From an uncultured Eubacterium sp. (lineage in GTDB: Bacteria > Bacillota > Clostridia > Lachnospirales > Lachnospiraceae), in NCBI GenBank assembly GCA_910584595.1, contig CAJUBQ010000003.1, positions 1-64,000 on the forward strand: 64,000 bases of DNA, written 5' to 3'. Positions 6,817-16,116 of this stretch are shown in pieces; the first letter of the stretch is position 1, and the number at the start of each line of letters is the position of its first letter. The notes beneath the pieces are model-generated. The model made no database searches, was not told the DNA's origin, and saw only the letters and a program-made list of their open reading frames with translations. Made by a program: the position numbers and the translations under genes.

Positions 6817-8004
6817 TCAGATCTCCTGTCCCAATTTCTTTTGCTGCTTCTCAATAAATCTTCTCACCCGCGCCAATGCTTTTTTCAGATTATCCAAAGA
6901 ATACGCGTAAGAAATACGAATAAACCCTTCGCCGCTCTCTCCAAATGCCGTCCCCGGCACAACAGCTACTTTTTCCTCTTCCAGCAGCTTTTGGGCAAAT
7001 TCCTCGGATGTCATTCCAAACTGCTGAATACATGGGAATACATAAAAAGCGCCAAACGGTTCAAAACACGGCAGACCCATTTCTTCAAATGCATGCATCA
7101 AATATCTGCGTCTGCCATTATATTCTTCCCGCATTGCTGCGACGTCACTGTCACCATTTCGCAGCGCATCGACTGCAGCATACTGGCTGTTTGTCGGTGC
7201 GCACATAATCGCATACTGATGGATTTTCAACATCTGCTCCAAAATCATCTGTGGGCCACAGGCATATCCAAGCCTCCATCCGGTCATAGCATGAGACTTG
7301 GAAAACCCGTTAATGACAATCGTACGTTCTTTCATACCCGGAAGAGCTGCGATCGATACATGATTTTTTCCTTCTACATAAGTAAGCTCTCCATAAATCT
7401 CATCACTTAAAACAAACAGGTCATGTTCTTTCACTACCTCTGCAACCGCCTCTAAATTATGCCGCTCCATAACTGCTCCGGTCGGATTGTTCGGAAATGG
7501 AAGCACCAGCAATTTTGTCTTTGGCGTAATTGCCGCTTCCAGTTCTTCTTTTGTCAGGCGAAATTCATTTTCTGCCTGAAGCTCAATAATGACCGGCGTA
7601 CCATTTGCCAGCCGGCAACACGGTTCATAAGATACATAGCTTGGCTGCGGAATCAATACTTCATCCCCCGGATCCAGCATTGCACGCATTGCAATATCGA
7701 TGGCTTCACTTCCGCCTACTGTAACGAGCACTTCTTTATGATAGTCGTATTCCAGATCAAACCTGCGCTTCAAATATTTGGCAATTTCTATTTTCAGTTC
7801 CTTCAGTCCGGCATTGGAAGTATAAAATGTCCGGCCTTTTTCCAGTGAATAGATTCCTTCATCACGGATATGCCATGGCGTATCAAAATCCGGTTCTCCA
7901 ACACCAAGAGATATGGCATCCTTCATCTCACTGACAATATCAAAAAACTTCCGAATACCGGATGGCTGAATATTTACTATTTCCTTTGATAATGGATTTC
8001 TCAT
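6817..8004 (-). CDS. class I/II PLP-dependent aminotransferase
   Basis: 395 residues. Fold type I aminotransferase with VGGSEAIDIAMRAML (phosphate cup), LPFPNNPTGAV, LSDEIYGELTY and the PLP-lysine motif NGFSKSHAMTGWRLGY around residue 235, with the substrate-carboxylate arginine near the end (GFIRISYAYS). It resembles the aspartate/aromatic (PatA-like) branch, but the substrate cannot be fixed from sequence. The start overlaps the stop of the Lrp-type regulator (ATGA), so the two are co-translated and the regulator probably senses an amino acid linked to this enzyme. Confidence 0.9.
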   Translation of the reverse strand: MRNPLSKEIVNIQPSGIRKFFDIVSEMKDAISLGVGEPDFDTPWHIRDEGIYSLEKGRTFYTSNAGLKELKIEIAKYLKRRFDLEYDYHKEVLVTVGGSEAIDIAMRAMLDPGDEVLIPQPSYVSYEPCCRLANGTPVIIELQAENEFRLTKEELEAAITPKTKLLVLPFPNNPTGAVMERHNLEAVAEVVKEHDLFVLSDEIYGELTYVEGKNHVSIAALPGMKERTIVINGFSKSHAMTGWRLGYACGPQMILEQMLKIHQYAIMCAPTNSQYAAVDALRNGDSDVAAMREEYNGRRRYLMHAFEEMGLPCFEPFGAFYVFPCIQQFGMTSEEFAQKLLEEEKVAVVPGTAFGESGEGFIRISYAYSLDNLKKALARVRRFIEKQQKKLGQEI

Positions 8005-8483
8005 GGCGTTATCAGCATCCTTTCATCTTTTGGAGCATCTGCAATAATCGTTCCGTGATCCTTATACTTTTTCAGAATAAAATTCGTTTTCGTACTAAGT
8101 ACAGAGTCCAGCGTTGACAGCTTATCCGTTACAAACTGCGATACTTCACGCAATGTCTTGCCTTCCAGCGTAACAAGCAAATCAAATCCGCCGGAGATTA
8201 AAAATACTGCATTTACTTCAGGATAATTGTAAATGCGTTCTGCCACTTTATCAAAACCCATATCTCTTTGCGGCGTTACACGTACTTCAATCATTGCCGT
8301 TACTTTTTCCACACCTGTCTTATCCCAGTCGATCAGTGTATGATATCCGCAGATGATATGTTCTTCTTCCATATTTTTCAACTCCTGCGCTACCGTCACT
8401 TCATCCACACCGATAATAACCGCCAGTTCTTTTAGATTAATCCGGCTGTTTTTTTCTATAAACGTCAATATTTTCTCCCGCAT
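8001..8483 (-). CDS. Lrp/AsnC family transcriptional regulator
   Basis: 160 residues. N-terminal winged helix (residues ~1-60, ILTFIEKNSRINLKELAVII) followed by a RAM/AsnC ligand domain with VNAVFLISGGFDLLVTLEGK. These proteins form octamers that respond to amino acids and regulate amino acid metabolism. It sits between the AIR-synthase-like gene (15 bp) and the aminotransferase (4-bp overlap), so it probably controls its own operon. The start has AGAGGGGAG upstream. Confidence 0.9.
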   Translation of the reverse strand: MREKILTFIEKNSRINLKELAVIIGVDEVTVAQELKNMEEEHIICGYHTLIDWDKTGVEKVTAMIEVRVTPQRDMGFDKVAERIYNYPEVNAVFLISGGFDLLVTLEGKTLREVSQFVTDKLSTLDSVLSTKTNFILKKYKDHGTIIADAPKDERMLITP

Positions 8484-8498
8484 ATGCTCCCCTCTCTT

Positions 8499-9482
8499 TT
8501 ATACGATTTTATATAATTCATCTGCTTTTGGCGGTTCCAAAAATCTTTGCTCCTGATCTGTATACAAAATACGATCATTTCCTTCTGTTGCTTTGCCTGC
8601 CACTACCGCAGCGATGCCAGCTTTTTCCAGTTCACGTACGATTGTATTTCCATCTGCCGCTGCCATCAGCATACATCCGCTGGAAATCAGCTCATACGGA
8701 TTGATCTCAAAAAATTCGCAGATTTCTACCGTTTCCTGTCGGATTGGTATTTTTCGCAAATTAATTTCCAAGCCAACGCCAGACGCTTCAGCCATCTCCC
8801 ACAATGCTCCGAATATCCCGCCTTCAGTCACATCATGCATCGCAGAAACCCCATGCTGCACAGCAATCGATGCTTCCGGCAGTACTGACAGCATTTGGTC
8901 AAATGCTTTTGCCTGAGCTAAAAAGGTTGGAGTAAAATGTGTCAGAAGCTCCTCTTCTTTTTCTTTGGCTAATATCGCAGTACCTTCGATGCCAATCCAT
9001 TTCGTAATGATAATGTCCATTCCGGGTTTTGCTCCGGCCGTTGATATAAGCTTTCCTTTTTTTGCCTTACCAACGCCTACAACAGAAATGAGCGGCTGAT
9101 TCACCGCTTTTGTCACTTCCGTATGTCCGCCCATAATCTGTACATGAACTTTTGTACAGGCAGCTTCAGCCTGCTGCATCATATATCGCATTTTTTGCTC
9201 GCTGATACGTTCCGGCAGCAAAACCGTCAGCATAACGCCGATCGGTTCCGCTCCCGCGCTTGCCAGATCATTGATGGTGATTTGTATCGCCAGATCCCCA
9301 ATGTCCTGAACCGTACCGGTAATCGGATCCGTAGACATTACAAGCATCTCATCTTCTGCCACCGCAACCGCTGCACAATCTTCTCCAACTGATGCTCCCA
9401 GCAGCACTTCCTGCCGGCGGGTATGAATCTGGTTCAATACAGATCTTTTTAATACTGTCTCCGGTACTTTTCCAATCTTCAT
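8499..9482 (-). CDS. AIR synthase-related (PurM/HypE-like) protein
   Basis: 327 residues. The N-terminal half has GEDCAAVAV, MSTDPITG and NDLASAGAEPIGVMLTVLLP, and the C-terminal half HDVTEGGIFGALWEMAEASG: the layout of the PurM/HypE/ThiL/SelD ATP-binding superfamily. The GASVGEDCAAV nucleotide motif and overall length favour the HypE-like branch, but no hydrogenase genes are nearby, so a true HypE role is unlikely. It heads the minus-strand operon with the Lrp regulator and aminotransferase. Confidence 0.85.
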   Translation of the reverse strand: MKIGKVPETVLKRSVLNQIHTRRQEVLLGASVGEDCAAVAVAEDEMLVMSTDPITGTVQDIGDLAIQITINDLASAGAEPIGVMLTVLLPERISEQKMRYMMQQAEAACTKVHVQIMGGHTEVTKAVNQPLISVVGVGKAKKGKLISTAGAKPGMDIIITKWIGIEGTAILAKEKEEELLTHFTPTFLAQAKAFDQMLSVLPEASIAVQHGVSAMHDVTEGGIFGALWEMAEASGVGLEINLRKIPIRQETVEICEFFEINPYELISSGCMLMAAADGNTIVRELEKAGIAAVVAGKATEGNDRILYTDQEQRFLEPPKADELYKIV

Positions 9483-9502
9483 CTTTTACAGCCTTCTAAC
9501 TC

Positions 9503-11296
9503 TTATTTTTTATTTTCTGCAATGTTCTTACTATTTACAGAAGCTTCCTCTGCATCCTGCGTCTCTTTGTTATTTACAGAAGCTTTGGAACCTTCTTCAC
9601 TGTTTTCCTTCGGCGCATCTGCTTTATCCTCTTTTTTAGAATCTTCCTTCTTAGACGAATCCTTCTTAGAGTCTTCTTTTTTAGACGTGTCTTTTTTAGA
9701 ATCCTCCTTTTTAGAATCCTCCTTTTGGGAATCCCCTTTATCCGGCTTTTGCGCATCCGGGTTTTCTCCTTCCGGGTTTTCTCCTTCCGGATTTTCTTCA
9801 GCCGGGTCCTCTTTTGGCGGCTGCGCCGCTATGGATGCCGCCGTCTGTGCCGCTGCATAAATAGCGCCTTCATTCTGTGAAGCAATCGCATTCTGGATAT
9901 AAGCCCTTGCCTCATCGCTCGCTGTATTCGTACCGACTACGATAATTTTTGGTGATGCACGATAATTACTGTTATTAAACTCTTCACGGCTCTTTTCTAC
10001 ACCGTCTTCTTTCACAATTTTCCACAATCTTGCAACTTTACCGACATGCGCAGACTGCTGTACGGATACATAACCCACGTTATAACTGGAAGAACCCTGA
10101 ATCTGTACCGGAGGATTGTTCTCACTCACAATCTCGCTTTCAAAAATGACTTCCCGCTTTGGGCTTCTCGTTTCTTCGCCATAAATCGTAAAGGTTATCA
10201 CACCGCCGCCTGTAACTCCCTCTATATAAATCGGAGCCTCCGTATTATTTTCAAATTTCAGGTCTTTCACTGTTCCCGCAATTGCCGCATCCATGGAAGG
10301 TTTTACATAATTGACAATCATTGAATGCGCATACCGTTCATTAATTTTTAATTCTGCACGAATAACCGCATTATATAACGTTGTTGATACCTGGCAAATG
10401 CCGCCGCCATATGTTTCCACAACCGTTCCGTTTTCATAAGATCCTGCCAGCGCATATCCATGTTCCGCGTCAAACGGACTGACAGCCTCATATACAGAAA
10501 ATACATCTCCCGGATACAGTAACGCCCCGTTAATTCTGCTGCATCCGTTCGACACATTCATTGCGCGGCCGGAACTGGAACTGCTGTAATCTGTAGAAAA
10601 TGTACCAAGTACATCTTTTACTTTAGAAAGCTGCTCTTTAGACCCCCTTGGCTGCACGACATCCGCGCTGAGCGCAATACTCGCTTCTTTTGTATCCCAT
10701 TCATTTGCGATATAATCAGCAATCGCCTTTGCAGATTTGGTGACATTCACTGCGATGCCTTCATCTCCTCCGGTAATCTTAAAGCTTCCATTTTCACGCA
10801 CAAGGCCGCCGTCTACCGCTTCCTGATTTACCTTATCTGCATTGGCAGACAAATATTTTTCTATATCCTCTTCTTTCGTGCCAAACGTAATTTCCAGTTT
10901 TTTCGGCTCATGTTCGAGATCTTTTTTATCTTTATATCGCGTAATCAGACTGCCGCTTTTACCTATCATTACGGCTTCCTCTACAACACCGGTATTCTCC
11001 CAGTCAACGCCAAGCTGCTTTGCTGTAGCGGTCATACTTTTATCGTTTACAGTCAAAGTAAATCTGGTATTCTGTATTTCATCTACATAATTCTCAACTG
11101 CCTGCTTCGCTTCTTCCCCGCTCATACCGCCGACAGCCACATCTCCAATATAAATATTATCTAAAATTTTATCGCCCTGCTTCGCTTCTGCATATGCCTG
11201 TCTGGCTGCAAATCCAGCCGTAAAAATCCCCACCGCAGCAAGCGAACCAATGATACATCTTTTTAAATACTTGTTATGCTGAAATCTCACTTTCAT
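9503..11296 (-). CDS. VanW family protein with peptidoglycan-binding-like domains and charged tail
   Basis: 597 residues from the ATG at 11296 (GAAAGGG upstream). A membrane anchor at residues ~14-35 is followed by two repeats of the domain with GMSGEEAKQAVENYV (PG-binding type 4) and then the VanW domain, with NVSNGCSRINGALLYPGDVF and YGGGICQVSTTLYNAVI. A G5-like beta segment follows. The last ~100 residues are low complexity: ENPEGENPEG units and many K-K-D/E-S units. VanW proteins are cell-wall associated, and the exact role is unknown. The lysine/glutamate tail probably reaches through or binds to the wall. Confidence 0.88.
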   Translation of the reverse strand: MKVRFQHNKYLKRCIIGSLAAVGIFTAGFAARQAYAEAKQGDKILDNIYIGDVAVGGMSGEEAKQAVENYVDEIQNTRFTLTVNDKSMTATAKQLGVDWENTGVVEEAVMIGKSGSLITRYKDKKDLEHEPKKLEITFGTKEEDIEKYLSANADKVNQEAVDGGLVRENGSFKITGGDEGIAVNVTKSAKAIADYIANEWDTKEASIALSADVVQPRGSKEQLSKVKDVLGTFSTDYSSSSSGRAMNVSNGCSRINGALLYPGDVFSVYEAVSPFDAEHGYALAGSYENGTVVETYGGGICQVSTTLYNAVIRAELKINERYAHSMIVNYVKPSMDAAIAGTVKDLKFENNTEAPIYIEGVTGGGVITFTIYGEETRSPKREVIFESEIVSENNPPVQIQGSSSYNVGYVSVQQSAHVGKVARLWKIVKEDGVEKSREEFNNSNYRASPKIIVVGTNTASDEARAYIQNAIASQNEGAIYAAAQTAASIAAQPPKEDPAEENPEGENPEGENPDAQKPDKGDSQKEDSKKEDSKKDTSKKEDSKKDSSKKEDSKKEDKADAPKENSEEGSKASVNNKETQDAEEASVNSKNIAENKK

Positions 11297-11327
11297 CTGT
11301 CCCTTTCTAGAAAATATAATCTTTAAC

Positions 11328-11357
11328 ATTTTATCGCATATCGTTGTTTTTTTTCAA
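11328..11357 (-). promoter_or_regulatory. probable promoter of the VanW gene
   Basis: Minus-strand TTGAAA (11352-11357), an 18-bp spacer and TAAAAT (11328-11333), ending ~32 bp before the VanW start codon. Confidence 0.5.
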
Positions 11358-11429
11358 GCAAAATAGTCACGAATATATTTGACATTACCGCTCGTTTTCT
11401 GTATATTATACACGATATCTGCTTTTTTG

Positions 11430-11558
11430 TTATACAAGAGCTGCGACCAAAAGCGGCAGAACCATAGCAAATGCCAGAATAATACAGATGACCGCTGCTG
11501 CCGTCCTCTTCTTTTTGGATGTATAAATCGTTGTTTTCGTTTTTTTAGATTTTGACAT
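11430..11558 (-). CDS. 42-residue basic single-span membrane protein
   Basis: A short ORF with AGAGGG upstream of its ATG at 11558. The first 19 residues are strongly basic (MSKSKKTKTTIYTSKKKR), followed by one hydrophobic helix (AAAVICIILAFAMVLPLLVAAL). This basic-then-membrane layout is seen in small membrane proteins of the Clostridia often missed in annotation. It lies upstream of the VanW gene and is divergent from the TPR-like gene. No function is known; the good ribosome binding site and clean topology are the support. Confidence 0.6.
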   Translation of the reverse strand: MSKSKKTKTTIYTSKKKRTAAAVICIILAFAMVLPLLVAALV

Positions 11559-11643
11559 AGTACCCTCTTTCCCAGACCTTCATTCGTCTGTTATAATAAT
11601 TGTTGTTAGTTTATGATAAATATGAAGAAAGGATGCGAAAATT

Positions 11644-12240
11644 ATGCCTTTAATGATTTTGCCTTTTGTAATTATTCTACTGTCCCTGTTTAACCTGTTC
11701 CGTAACCGCTCCAGACGTTCGATGAAAGAAAGCCAGGATGCTTTTTGGGAAAAGGAGCAACGTGCAAATCAAACACGTAAACAAGATATCAGTCATCTGG
11801 ATTACATTCAGATTCCATTAAACACATTTCCGATTGGAAAATACGGCGATGATAAGCTGTCCGAATTAGAACAAACTCTGCGTACTTTAAGCAGCCGTAA
11901 AATACTGAACCTGTCCGGTATCTCCAATACTGACCTAAAACTACAATATGGCGCGGCAAATCTTCCTGTATTATCCGACTGCGATACCCAGTTTACTACA
12001 TTAGCCAGAACATTGTCCGCCTATGGCGAACAGCTCGCTGCGCTTGGCCATTGGCAAGACGCTGTTCGTGTACTGGAGTTCGGCGTTGCATGTAAAACAG
12101 ATATCAGCAAAAATTATACGCTGCTTGGAACTTTGTACCGTGAGCACAATCAATCCGACAAATTAAATGAACTTATAGAAATCGTCCGCAGCTCAGACAT
12201 GCTTTTAAAAAATGCAACGCTAAAACAGCTTACATCATAA
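11644..12240 (+). CDS. membrane-anchored TPR-like hypothetical protein
   Basis: 198 residues, one of few plus-strand genes in this half. An N-terminal membrane helix (PLMILPFVIILLSLFNLF) is followed by a basic stretch and a soluble part. The C-terminal region (SAYGEQLAALGHWQDAVRVL, then KTDISKNYTLLGTLYREH) has helix-turn-helix repeats typical of tetratricopeptide folds. The start has AGAAAGGATG upstream, and a TATAAT-like box lies ~50 bp before it. I cannot assign a role; it probably serves as an inner-membrane scaffold. Confidence 0.7.
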   Translation: MPLMILPFVIILLSLFNLFRNRSRRSMKESQDAFWEKEQRANQTRKQDISHLDYIQIPLNTFPIGKYGDDKLSELEQTLRTLSSRKILNLSGISNTDLKLQYGAANLPVLSDCDTQFTTLARTLSAYGEQLAALGHWQDAVRVLEFGVACKTDISKNYTLLGTLYREHNQSDKLNELIEIVRSSDMLLKNATLKQLTS

Positions 12241-12284
12241 TTCTCTACTGCTGCAAAACTTAGGAACTGTCCCGAAATTCCTTA

Positions 12285-13040
12285 CTATGTATGTTTCTCC
12301 GATTTTAAATCGGCGCTTAAATGATCGGGCTTTGGCATTCTGCCGTACTTTGCTATAAGACGGTCAATTTGTCTGGAAGCCTCATTTTTTGTCAGCGTCT
12401 CCCAGGAAATATTTAACACAATGTTGTGATAATCTGCCAGCTGCCGCAGGTGGTTTTTCTGCCTGCCTGTTGCCGGCGATTGCTTTTTTGCCTTGTAAAT
12501 AAGCGGATATGGGACAAATACTTCCGGGCGCTGCATCTCGTATTCTTTTTCAAAAATTTCATACAATTCTTTTGCTGCCAAAGCGTCGTCTAACGCCCGG
12601 TGCCGGTGCACCCGGTGAATCTGATACCGGTCACATAACAGCTGAAGCGTTTTTTTATCTTCCGGTGCCAACAGCTTTCTTGCAATTTTAAGCGTATCGA
12701 TACCCTGATGCTCAAACATCATATTTCGATTTATCGCCGCCTGTTTTAAAAATCCATAGTCAAAACCAACATTATGCCCCAGCAGCAGAAAATCTCCGCA
12801 AAAGTCTGCAATTTCAGGAAAAACGTCATCCAGCTCACGCCCCTTGCCTGCCATATCATTCGTAATTCCTGTCAGTCTTGTAACTTCTTCCGGTAATTCC
12901 ATATGCGGATGTATCATCGCCTGATAAGTATCTACCACCTTTTTTTGTTTCACCCGTACTGCTCCGATTTCTAATATGCTGTCCCGCTTCGCATTTAATC
13001 CCGTCATTTCCAAATCAATTGCTACATAATCTTCAATCAT
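12285..13040 (-). CDS. DnaQ-type 3'-5' exonuclease
   Basis: 251 residues from the ATG at 13040, which overlaps the nth stop by one base (TGATG). The three exonuclease motifs are present: VAIDLEMTG (acidic D and E), GHNVGFDYGFL and HRALDDALAAKELY, the DEDDh pattern. Residues ~170-250 form an extra C-terminal part (GRQKNHLRQLADYHNIVL) found in stand-alone exonucleases of Firmicutes related to the PolC/DnaQ proofreading domain. It is coupled to endonuclease III, which suggests a DNA repair role. Confidence 0.88.
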   Translation of the reverse strand: MIEDYVAIDLEMTGLNAKRDSILEIGAVRVKQKKVVDTYQAMIHPHMELPEEVTRLTGITNDMAGKGRELDDVFPEIADFCGDFLLLGHNVGFDYGFLKQAAINRNMMFEHQGIDTLKIARKLLAPEDKKTLQLLCDRYQIHRVHRHRALDDALAAKELYEIFEKEYEMQRPEVFVPYPLIYKAKKQSPATGRQKNHLRQLADYHNIVLNISWETLTKNEASRQIDRLIAKYGRMPKPDHLSADLKSEKHT

Positions 13041-13672
13041 CAAACTTTCTTATCCCCTGCCTTACATAGATCCTGCAGAAAGCATTCACTGCATTTGGGA
13101 CTTCTGGCAATACAAATGCTCCGACCAAACGTGATAATTTGCATATTATACAAGATCCAATGGTCCTTTGGCAAAGCTTTCATCAAATCCTGTTCTATTT
13201 TATATGGATCTGACTCTTTTGTAAATCCCAAACGGTTAGAAATCCGTTTGACATGCGTATCCACAACAATACTTGGCTCATGATAAATATTCCCCCGTAT
13301 CACATTTGCCGTTTTACGCCCCACTCCGGCCAGACTGGTCAGATCTTCGATCGAAGACGGAACTTCCCCACCAAACTTTGTTATCAGATCCCTGCAGCAG
13401 GAAATAATATTTTTCGCCTTGCTGTGGTAAAAGCCGATCGAATGAATATCCTGCTCCAGCTGCGAAATATCGGCTTCTGCAAACTTTTCTAATGTATCAT
13501 ATTTCCGGAAAAGATCGGCCGTAACAATATTGACCCTGGCATCCGTACACTGAGCGCTTAAGATAACTGCAATCAAAAGCTGCCAGGCGTTATCATGGTT
13601 CAAATAGCAAAGCGCATCCGTTCCATACGTCTGATCCAACCGTTCCAAAATCTTGGCTGTGCGTTTTGTCAT
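13040..13672 (-). CDS. nth: endonuclease III (base excision glycosylase/AP lyase)
   Basis: 210 residues. The helix-hairpin-helix LAGVGRKTANVIRG carries the catalytic lysine, VVDTHVKRISNRLG the catalytic aspartate, and CIARSPKCSECFLQDLC gives the C-x6-C-x2-C-x5-C 4Fe-4S cluster. It removes oxidised pyrimidines and cleaves the abasic site. AAAGGAGG precedes the start. Transcribed with the downstream exonuclease. Confidence 0.97.
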   Translation of the reverse strand: MTKRTAKILERLDQTYGTDALCYLNHDNAWQLLIAVILSAQCTDARVNIVTADLFRKYDTLEKFAEADISQLEQDIHSIGFYHSKAKNIISCCRDLITKFGGEVPSSIEDLTSLAGVGRKTANVIRGNIYHEPSIVVDTHVKRISNRLGFTKESDPYKIEQDLMKALPKDHWILYNMQIITFGRSICIARSPKCSECFLQDLCKAGDKKV

Positions 13673-13777
13673 GGGTTTCCTCCTTTGTTCCTGGATTTGT
13701 CAATGACACTGATAATCAATATATACGAAAAAGAAATGAATTTTTTGTATGTATTGCTGAAAAAAAATAAAAATTAG

Positions 13778-13803
13778 AAAAAGAGCCGATGTTCCGGCTC
13801 TTT
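13778..13803 (-). terminator. terminator of the MMPL/YhgE-like cluster
   Basis: AAAGAGCCG (13780-13788) pairs with 13795-13803 around a 6-base loop, with a U-run on the minus strand after the hairpin. It lies 23 bp past the stop of the YhgE-like gene. Confidence 0.75.
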
Positions 13804-13825
13804 ATCCAATGCTTTTTGTTTATTT

Positions 13826-16075
13826 TTATTCTGTTTTAATCCCATCAGTACGAATAATGAATTTTGTCGTCGCATCCATATTTTTCGATGCCCCGCCAAA
13901 CGTCCGATAATCCTCACCCGCACGTACAATCTCTTTGATCCGTTCTGTCAGCTCTTTCACATCTCCGTTATAAGCATCCAGCATCTTTTGTACTGCCTTT
14001 TTGTCAAACTCATTTAATCCGTCACGCAGTTCATGTGCCCCGCTGCCAAGTTTTCCAGCGCCGTCGCTGATTTGTCCGGCCCCGTCAGATAACTTTGTCA
14101 CACCGCTTTTTAAAGCTGCATTATTTCCGGTTAGCTCATCTGCTCCAGATACAAGCTGGCCAATTCCATTTTTCAGCGTCGGAACTTTTTCAGCCAACTG
14201 CTGCGTTCCCTCACTCAACGCCTTTGTTCCTGATACAAGACTGTGGCCGCTTTTTTCGTCCTTTGCTTCTATCGCTGCCGCAATCTGCTGCTTTGCAGAT
14301 TCCGCACCGGATACCGCTGCTGTTTCTCCCGCCTGCTTTGCAGCCATTTTACACGCGCCTGTAACCGCTTCCCCGACTGCGGAAGATCCCTGACTGGCGA
14401 TGCCTGTTGTAATGCCGCTTGCCAATGCAGAGGATAACCCACCGTTTAGTACGGCATTCGCAAAAAACGCGGCGTATGTCGTTTCTGTGCCCGGTACATT
14501 TGACTGACATGCCTCCGCGGAATAAGTCTGTCCGGATGCATCCGTAAATCCATTTGCAGCATAATACTGGGCTAACGCTGCAACAACGCCTTCTGATGTC
14601 AGTCCTTGCGCCTGCAGCCCGGCCTGTATTCCCGTCTGCACCGTCGAAACAGCTGTATCATTCGTCATCGTGCTTTCAAAATTTTGTACTGCCGCATTGT
14701 AAATCATCTGATACGTATCCGTTCCCTTTTGAAACTGTGCGTCGATTGTCTGATCTACTTCTTTTTTTACAGCAGCCTTTTCTTTTTCTGACATTTTTGT
14801 ATGCAACGTCTGATCCAGCTTTTGCATTCCGTCGCTGATTGTTTTTGCACTGGCGTTTAGTGTATTAACGCCGGATTCCAGCGCTCCGGAACTGTCATTT
14901 AACGTATGAATGCCATCCGCAAGCTTTGAAGCTCCGTCTGTATAAGCGCTGACGCCGGCCGCCAGAGAATTTACCCCATCCGAAAACTCGCCCATGCTGT
15001 CATTTAGCGTATCCAGGCCGTCTGACAATTCTGAACCGCCATTTTTTAACTGATCCATGGCATCCGCCATATCATCTAATGTTTGATCGAGCTCACTGAA
15101 ATCCAGGCCATCCGAAAGTTCACTGTCTGATAAAAGCCCTGCCATAGCTGCCGTCGCTGTCATTTCCAGTGAAAAATTTTCCACATCAGCCGTCACTTCT
15201 ACAAACTCCGGGAACTCAAAATCTTTGTCAAAATCGTTTTCGTCAATGTCCAGGCTTTCTTTTAAACCTGGCATCGCAACTCCAACAACTGCAATTTTAT
15301 CTCCATCAGATAATATCCTGCCGTTATTTACACGCACATTGCGAAAACCATCCTTTAATATCATACCGGATACTACGGTAAACGGAACATAAATATCTGT
15401 TTTCTTTCCATTGATCTTTGCTGTTGTTTTTGCGTGATTTGTATAATCAAAGCGAATCTTAACTTTTCCGCTTTTCCCTGCCAGCTCTTGCGGAGAAATT
15501 TCCTTTCCATCCAAATAATAAGTAACCTTTTCAGAAATCGGCGCCTCCTTCGTCGTTGTTCCGCGATAATAAATATCCTGCCCGTTTGCCTGCCAGATAA
15601 TCTCATTGCCATTTTGGGTAAACGTCTCATCGCCTTTTACATTTTCAATCTCTGACAGCTCGGAAACATCTTTTATTTCCGCATTTGCAGAACCGTTTTT
15701 GAGCCAATTGCTGACTATCGTCTGATTGACATTGCCGTTGGCGTCTGTAATCAAATATACCGTTTCTTCTTTTGCGTTATTTGCATTTTTTGCATCCGAA
15801 TTTTGTTTTGTATCCTGATCCAATACAGATACTAACCGGTCTGCCAATGTTTTTTCGGTATCCTTTTTTGAGGATTCTTTTTTATGTGTATCTGCGTCGT
15901 CTGCTTTTGCAGTTCTTTCATCTTCTTCGACAACTGCCTGCACAGCCTTCATCTTTCCTTCCTGCAGCTGGTATATACCGAAACTGCCCCCTATCAATGC
16001 CACACATAAGACTCCGGCTATCATACGTATGGAAAATCTGTTTTTATATCTTTCTCTTAATTCCTTATACTTCAT
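13826..16075 (-). CDS. YhgE/Pip-like exported coiled protein, partner of the MMPL exporter
   Basis: 749 residues with AGGAGGT before the start. One N-terminal membrane helix (IRMIAGVLCVALIGGSFGIY), a charged linker, and an extracytoplasmic domain. Residues ~330-450 and ~630-720 are built from repeated LxDG/LxxGxxxL heptads (ELSDGLDTLNDSMGEFSDGV; KLSDGAGQISDGAGKLGSGA), the alanine/glycine-rich helical repeat of YhgE/Pip proteins. Unlike phage-receptor YhgE, it lacks a C-terminal bundle of membrane helices. It lies 41 bp behind the MMPL gene, so I infer it works with that exporter as an extracellular adaptor. No substrate can be named. Confidence 0.75.
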   Translation of the reverse strand: MKYKELRERYKNRFSIRMIAGVLCVALIGGSFGIYQLQEGKMKAVQAVVEEDERTAKADDADTHKKESSKKDTEKTLADRLVSVLDQDTKQNSDAKNANNAKEETVYLITDANGNVNQTIVSNWLKNGSANAEIKDVSELSEIENVKGDETFTQNGNEIIWQANGQDIYYRGTTTKEAPISEKVTYYLDGKEISPQELAGKSGKVKIRFDYTNHAKTTAKINGKKTDIYVPFTVVSGMILKDGFRNVRVNNGRILSDGDKIAVVGVAMPGLKESLDIDENDFDKDFEFPEFVEVTADVENFSLEMTATAAMAGLLSDSELSDGLDFSELDQTLDDMADAMDQLKNGGSELSDGLDTLNDSMGEFSDGVNSLAAGVSAYTDGASKLADGIHTLNDSSGALESGVNTLNASAKTISDGMQKLDQTLHTKMSEKEKAAVKKEVDQTIDAQFQKGTDTYQMIYNAAVQNFESTMTNDTAVSTVQTGIQAGLQAQGLTSEGVVAALAQYYAANGFTDASGQTYSAEACQSNVPGTETTYAAFFANAVLNGGLSSALASGITTGIASQGSSAVGEAVTGACKMAAKQAGETAAVSGAESAKQQIAAAIEAKDEKSGHSLVSGTKALSEGTQQLAEKVPTLKNGIGQLVSGADELTGNNAALKSGVTKLSDGAGQISDGAGKLGSGAHELRDGLNEFDKKAVQKMLDAYNGDVKELTERIKEIVRAGEDYRTFGGASKNMDATTKFIIRTDGIKTE

Positions 16076-16116
16076 CTGCCACTACCTCCTGTTTATTCTC
16101 AAACTGCTGATTTCGT

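Noticed and set aside
9522..9860. plus-strand Ser/Phe-rich ORF opposite the VanW tail
   Set aside because: It mirrors the repetitive lysine/glutamate codons of the real gene and has no ribosome binding site.
14001..14850. several plus-strand ORFs opposite the YhgE-like gene
   Set aside because: They are complementary shadows of a biased Ala/Gly/Ser-rich coding sequence with good codon structure only on the minus strand.
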